Shown piece by piece: positions 62,402-64,000 of a DNA stretch of 64,000 nucleotides. Under the pieces are notes generated by a model that ran no database searches, had not been told where the DNA came from, and worked only from the letters and a program-made list of their open reading frames with translations. The position numbers and the translations under genes are program-made. Numbering within the stretch: the stretch's first letter is position 1; each line of letters begins with the position of its first letter. The stretch lies in contig NZ_NTGA01000016.1 in the NCBI RefSeq assembly GCF_002289575.1, forward strand, positions 1 to 64,000. Reading direction: 5' to 3'. The DNA is from Dietzia natronolimnaea. Lineage in GTDB: Bacteria > Actinomycetota > Actinomycetes > Mycobacteriales > Mycobacteriaceae.

Positions 62402-64000
62402 GCCAGATAGTGCAGCTGGGCCAGCGGCAGGGTGGTCGCGGGGGCGATGGTGGCGGGCTCGCCGTCGACGGTCACCACGTAGGTGTCGGGGTCCACCTCG
62501 ATCCGCGGGCAGCGGTCGTTGCGGACCATGTCCTTCTTCCCGATCCCGCGGCACCGGCGCACGGGCAGGCACGGCGAGGTCAGGCCAAGTTGCTCGGGCA
62601 CGCCGGCCTCGATCGCGGCCGCGGACAGGAACGTCACCCGGGTGGACTGCATGGCCCCGCCGTACGCGCCGAACATCGGCCGGTAGATCACGGGTTGCGG
62701 GGTGGGCAGCGAGGCGTTGGGGTCACCCATCGGCGCCCACACGATCATCCCGCCCTTGATCACCAGCGACGGCTTGGCGGCGAAGGACTCGGCCGGCCAC
62801 ACCACCAGGTCCGCGAGCTTGCCGGGTTCGATCGAGCCCAGGTGGTCGGCGATCCCGGCGGCGATGGCGGGGTTGATGGTCATCTTGGCGACGTACCGCA
62901 GGACCCGCTCGTTGTCGTTGCGATCGCTGTCCTCGGGCAGCGGCCCGCGTTCGACCCGGCAGTGGTGGGCCGTCTGGAACGCCCGCTGCCACGACTCGCC
63001 GATCCGCCCCATGGCCTGGGAGTCGGAGGAGAAGATCGAGATGATTCCCTCGTCGTGCAGCACGGTCTCCGCGGCGATGGTCTCGGCCCGCACGCGGGAG
63101 TCGGCGAAGCTCACGTCCTCCGGGATGTCGTGCGACAGGTGGTGGCACACCATCACCATGTCGAGCAGCTCGTCGACCGAGTTCACGGTGTAGGGCAGCG
63201 TCGGGTTGGTGGACGCCGGCAGGACGTTGGGCTCACCGCACACCCGCAGGATGTCGGGCGCGTGTCCGCCGCCGGCGCCCTCGGAGTGGAACGTGTGGAT
63301 GGTCGAGTCGCCGAGCGCGGCGCGGGTGTCCTCGTAGAAGCCGGACTCGTTGAGGGTGTCGGTGTGGATTGCCACCTGCACGTCGTACTCGTCCGCGACC
63401 TCCTGCACGCAGCGGATGGTTGCCGGGGTGGTCCCCCAGTCCTCGTGGATCTTCAGGCCCGCCGCGCCGGCGACGATCTGCTCGACCGCCGACTCCGGCT
63501 GGGAGGTGTTGCCCTTTCCCAGGATCCCGATGTTCACCGGCAACCCGTCGGCGGCCTGCAGCATCCGGCCTATGTTCCAGGCGCCCGGCGTGCAGGTGGT
63601 CCCCTTGGTGCCGTCGGACGGGCCGGTCCCGCCACCGAACATGGTGGTCACCCCGTTGGACAGGGCCTCGTCCACCTGCTGCGGTGCGATGAAGTGGATG
63701 TGGGTGTCCACTCCCCCGGCGGTGACGATCTTGTGCTCGCCCGCCACGACCTCCGTGCCGGGGCCGATCACCAGGTCCGGGTGGACGCCGTCCTGCAGGT
63801 GCGGGTTGCCGGCCTTGCCCACGGCCACGATCCGGCCGTCGCGCACCCCGATGTCGCCCTTGACCACCCCGATCACGGCGTCGAGGATCGTGGCCCCGGT
63901 GATCACCAGGTCCAGCGCGCCCGAGGCCCGCGTTCCCGCCGGGTCCTGCGCCATGCCGTCCCGGATCGCCTTGCCGCCGCCGTAGACGGCCTCCTGGCCG
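62398..64000 (-). CDS. ureC: urease alpha subunit UreC (5' end beyond window)
   Basis: Catalytic subunit of urease, which hydrolyses urea to ammonia and carbamate. About 534 residues are in the window; the frame stays open to the right edge (preceding residues read [13 protein letters not shown]), so the N-terminus and probably ureA and ureB lie outside. Nickel and catalytic features are present: [23 protein letters not shown] with the carbamylated lysine, [26 protein letters not shown], the flap Cys-His in [13 protein letters not shown], and [12 protein letters not shown] with the aspartate ligand. Confidence 0.96.
   Translation of the reverse strand, partial: GQEAVYGGGKAIRDGMAQDPAGTRASGALDLVITGATILDAVIGVVKGDIGVRDGRIVAVGKAGNPHLQDGVHPDLVIGPGTEVVAGEHKIVTAGGVDTHIHFIAPQQVDEALSNGVTTMFGGGTGPSDGTKGTTCTPGAWNIGRMLQAADGLPVNIGILGKGNTSQPESAVEQIVAGAAGLKIHEDWGTTPATIRCVQEVADEYDVQVAIHTDTLNESGFYEDTRAALGDSTIHTFHSEGAGGGHAPDILRVCGEPNVLPASTNPTLPYTVNSVDELLDMVMVCHHLSHDIPEDVSFADSRVRAETIAAETVLHDEGIISIFSSDSQAMGRIGESWQRAFQTAHHCRVERGPLPEDSDRNDNERVLRYVAKMTINPAIAAGIADHLGSIEPGKLADLVVWPAESFAAKPSLVIKGGMIVWAPMGDPNASLPTPQPVIYRPMFGAYGGAMQSTRVTFLSAAAIEAGVPEQLGLTSPCLPVRRCRGIGKKDMVRNDRCPRIEVDPDTYVVTVDGEPATIAPATTLPLAQLHYLA

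Overview
The window is a GC-rich, densely coded actinobacterial chromosome segment. It has many GTG starts, many 4-bp start/stop overlaps (ATGA, GTGA), a menaquinone pathway, dTDP-rhamnose synthesis, an NDMA-type alcohol dehydrogenase and an LpqN-like protein. Together these suggest a mycolic-acid-containing member of the Mycobacteriales such as Dietzia, Gordonia or a relative. The genus is an inference; there is no rRNA or tRNA here to settle it.

Left part (1-19.9 kb). An AbiEi-like/DUF559-like orphan gene is flanked by two 33-bp direct repeats. It is followed by menaquinone genes (menC divergent from menB-menE-menA). Next come four separately transcribed genes for secreted, low-complexity proteins (5.8-10.05 kb), three with a cadherin/Ig-like 'putative Ig' motif; two have direct repeats upstream resembling MtrA boxes. 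A FtsX-type ABC transporter, a proline/threonine-rich exported protein, a DUF4229 protein, a 53-residue membrane protein, an LMW phosphatase, an enoyl-CoA hydratase-like protein and a 44-residue Cys-rich protein with a CsoR/CstR-like palindrome follow. rmlC, an LpqN-like gene, an SDR and a DUF2236 gene close this part.

Middle (19.9-40.3 kb). A DUF218 gene and rmlD-A-B, all on the minus strand, lie next to two YihY-family membrane protein paralogues. A sulfur-assimilation block follows: cysQ, a small zinc-ribbon-like protein, an Rrf2 regulator without cysteines, two TauE/SafE permeases facing each other, cysNC, cysD and a divergent IclR-like regulator with a 26-bp dyad in the promoter gap. Then comes an alcohol/aldehyde oxidation unit: a GAF-Fis regulator, an aldehyde dehydrogenase and an NDMA-dependent alcohol dehydrogenase. 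Its promoter holds a dyad and a perfect Crp/GlxR-type site, and it ends in a cluster of strong hairpins that includes a 27-bp perfect inverted repeat.

Right part (40.3-64 kb). Five minus-strand genes with four consecutive 4-bp overlaps encode a lipase/esterase, a flavin amine oxidase, an SRPBCC protein, a class II aldolase and a PfkB kinase, behind a TetR-type operator. An accessory metabolic stretch follows with three TetR regulators, an SDR, a SnoaL-like protein, a cytochrome P450, an SQR-like flavoprotein, a DUF4389 membrane protein and a frameshifted gene. The end is a nitrogen-acquisition locus read right to left: ureC (cut by the window edge), ureF, ureG, ureD, then the urea ABC transporter urtABCDE. 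A strong hairpin separates urtA from urtBCDE and there is a GlnR-like site upstream of urtA.

The apparent biology is membrane quinone and envelope polysaccharide synthesis, secreted surface proteins, sulfate assimilation, alcohol oxidation, and urea uptake and hydrolysis. I saw no CRISPR array, insertion sequence, prophage, tRNA or rRNA.
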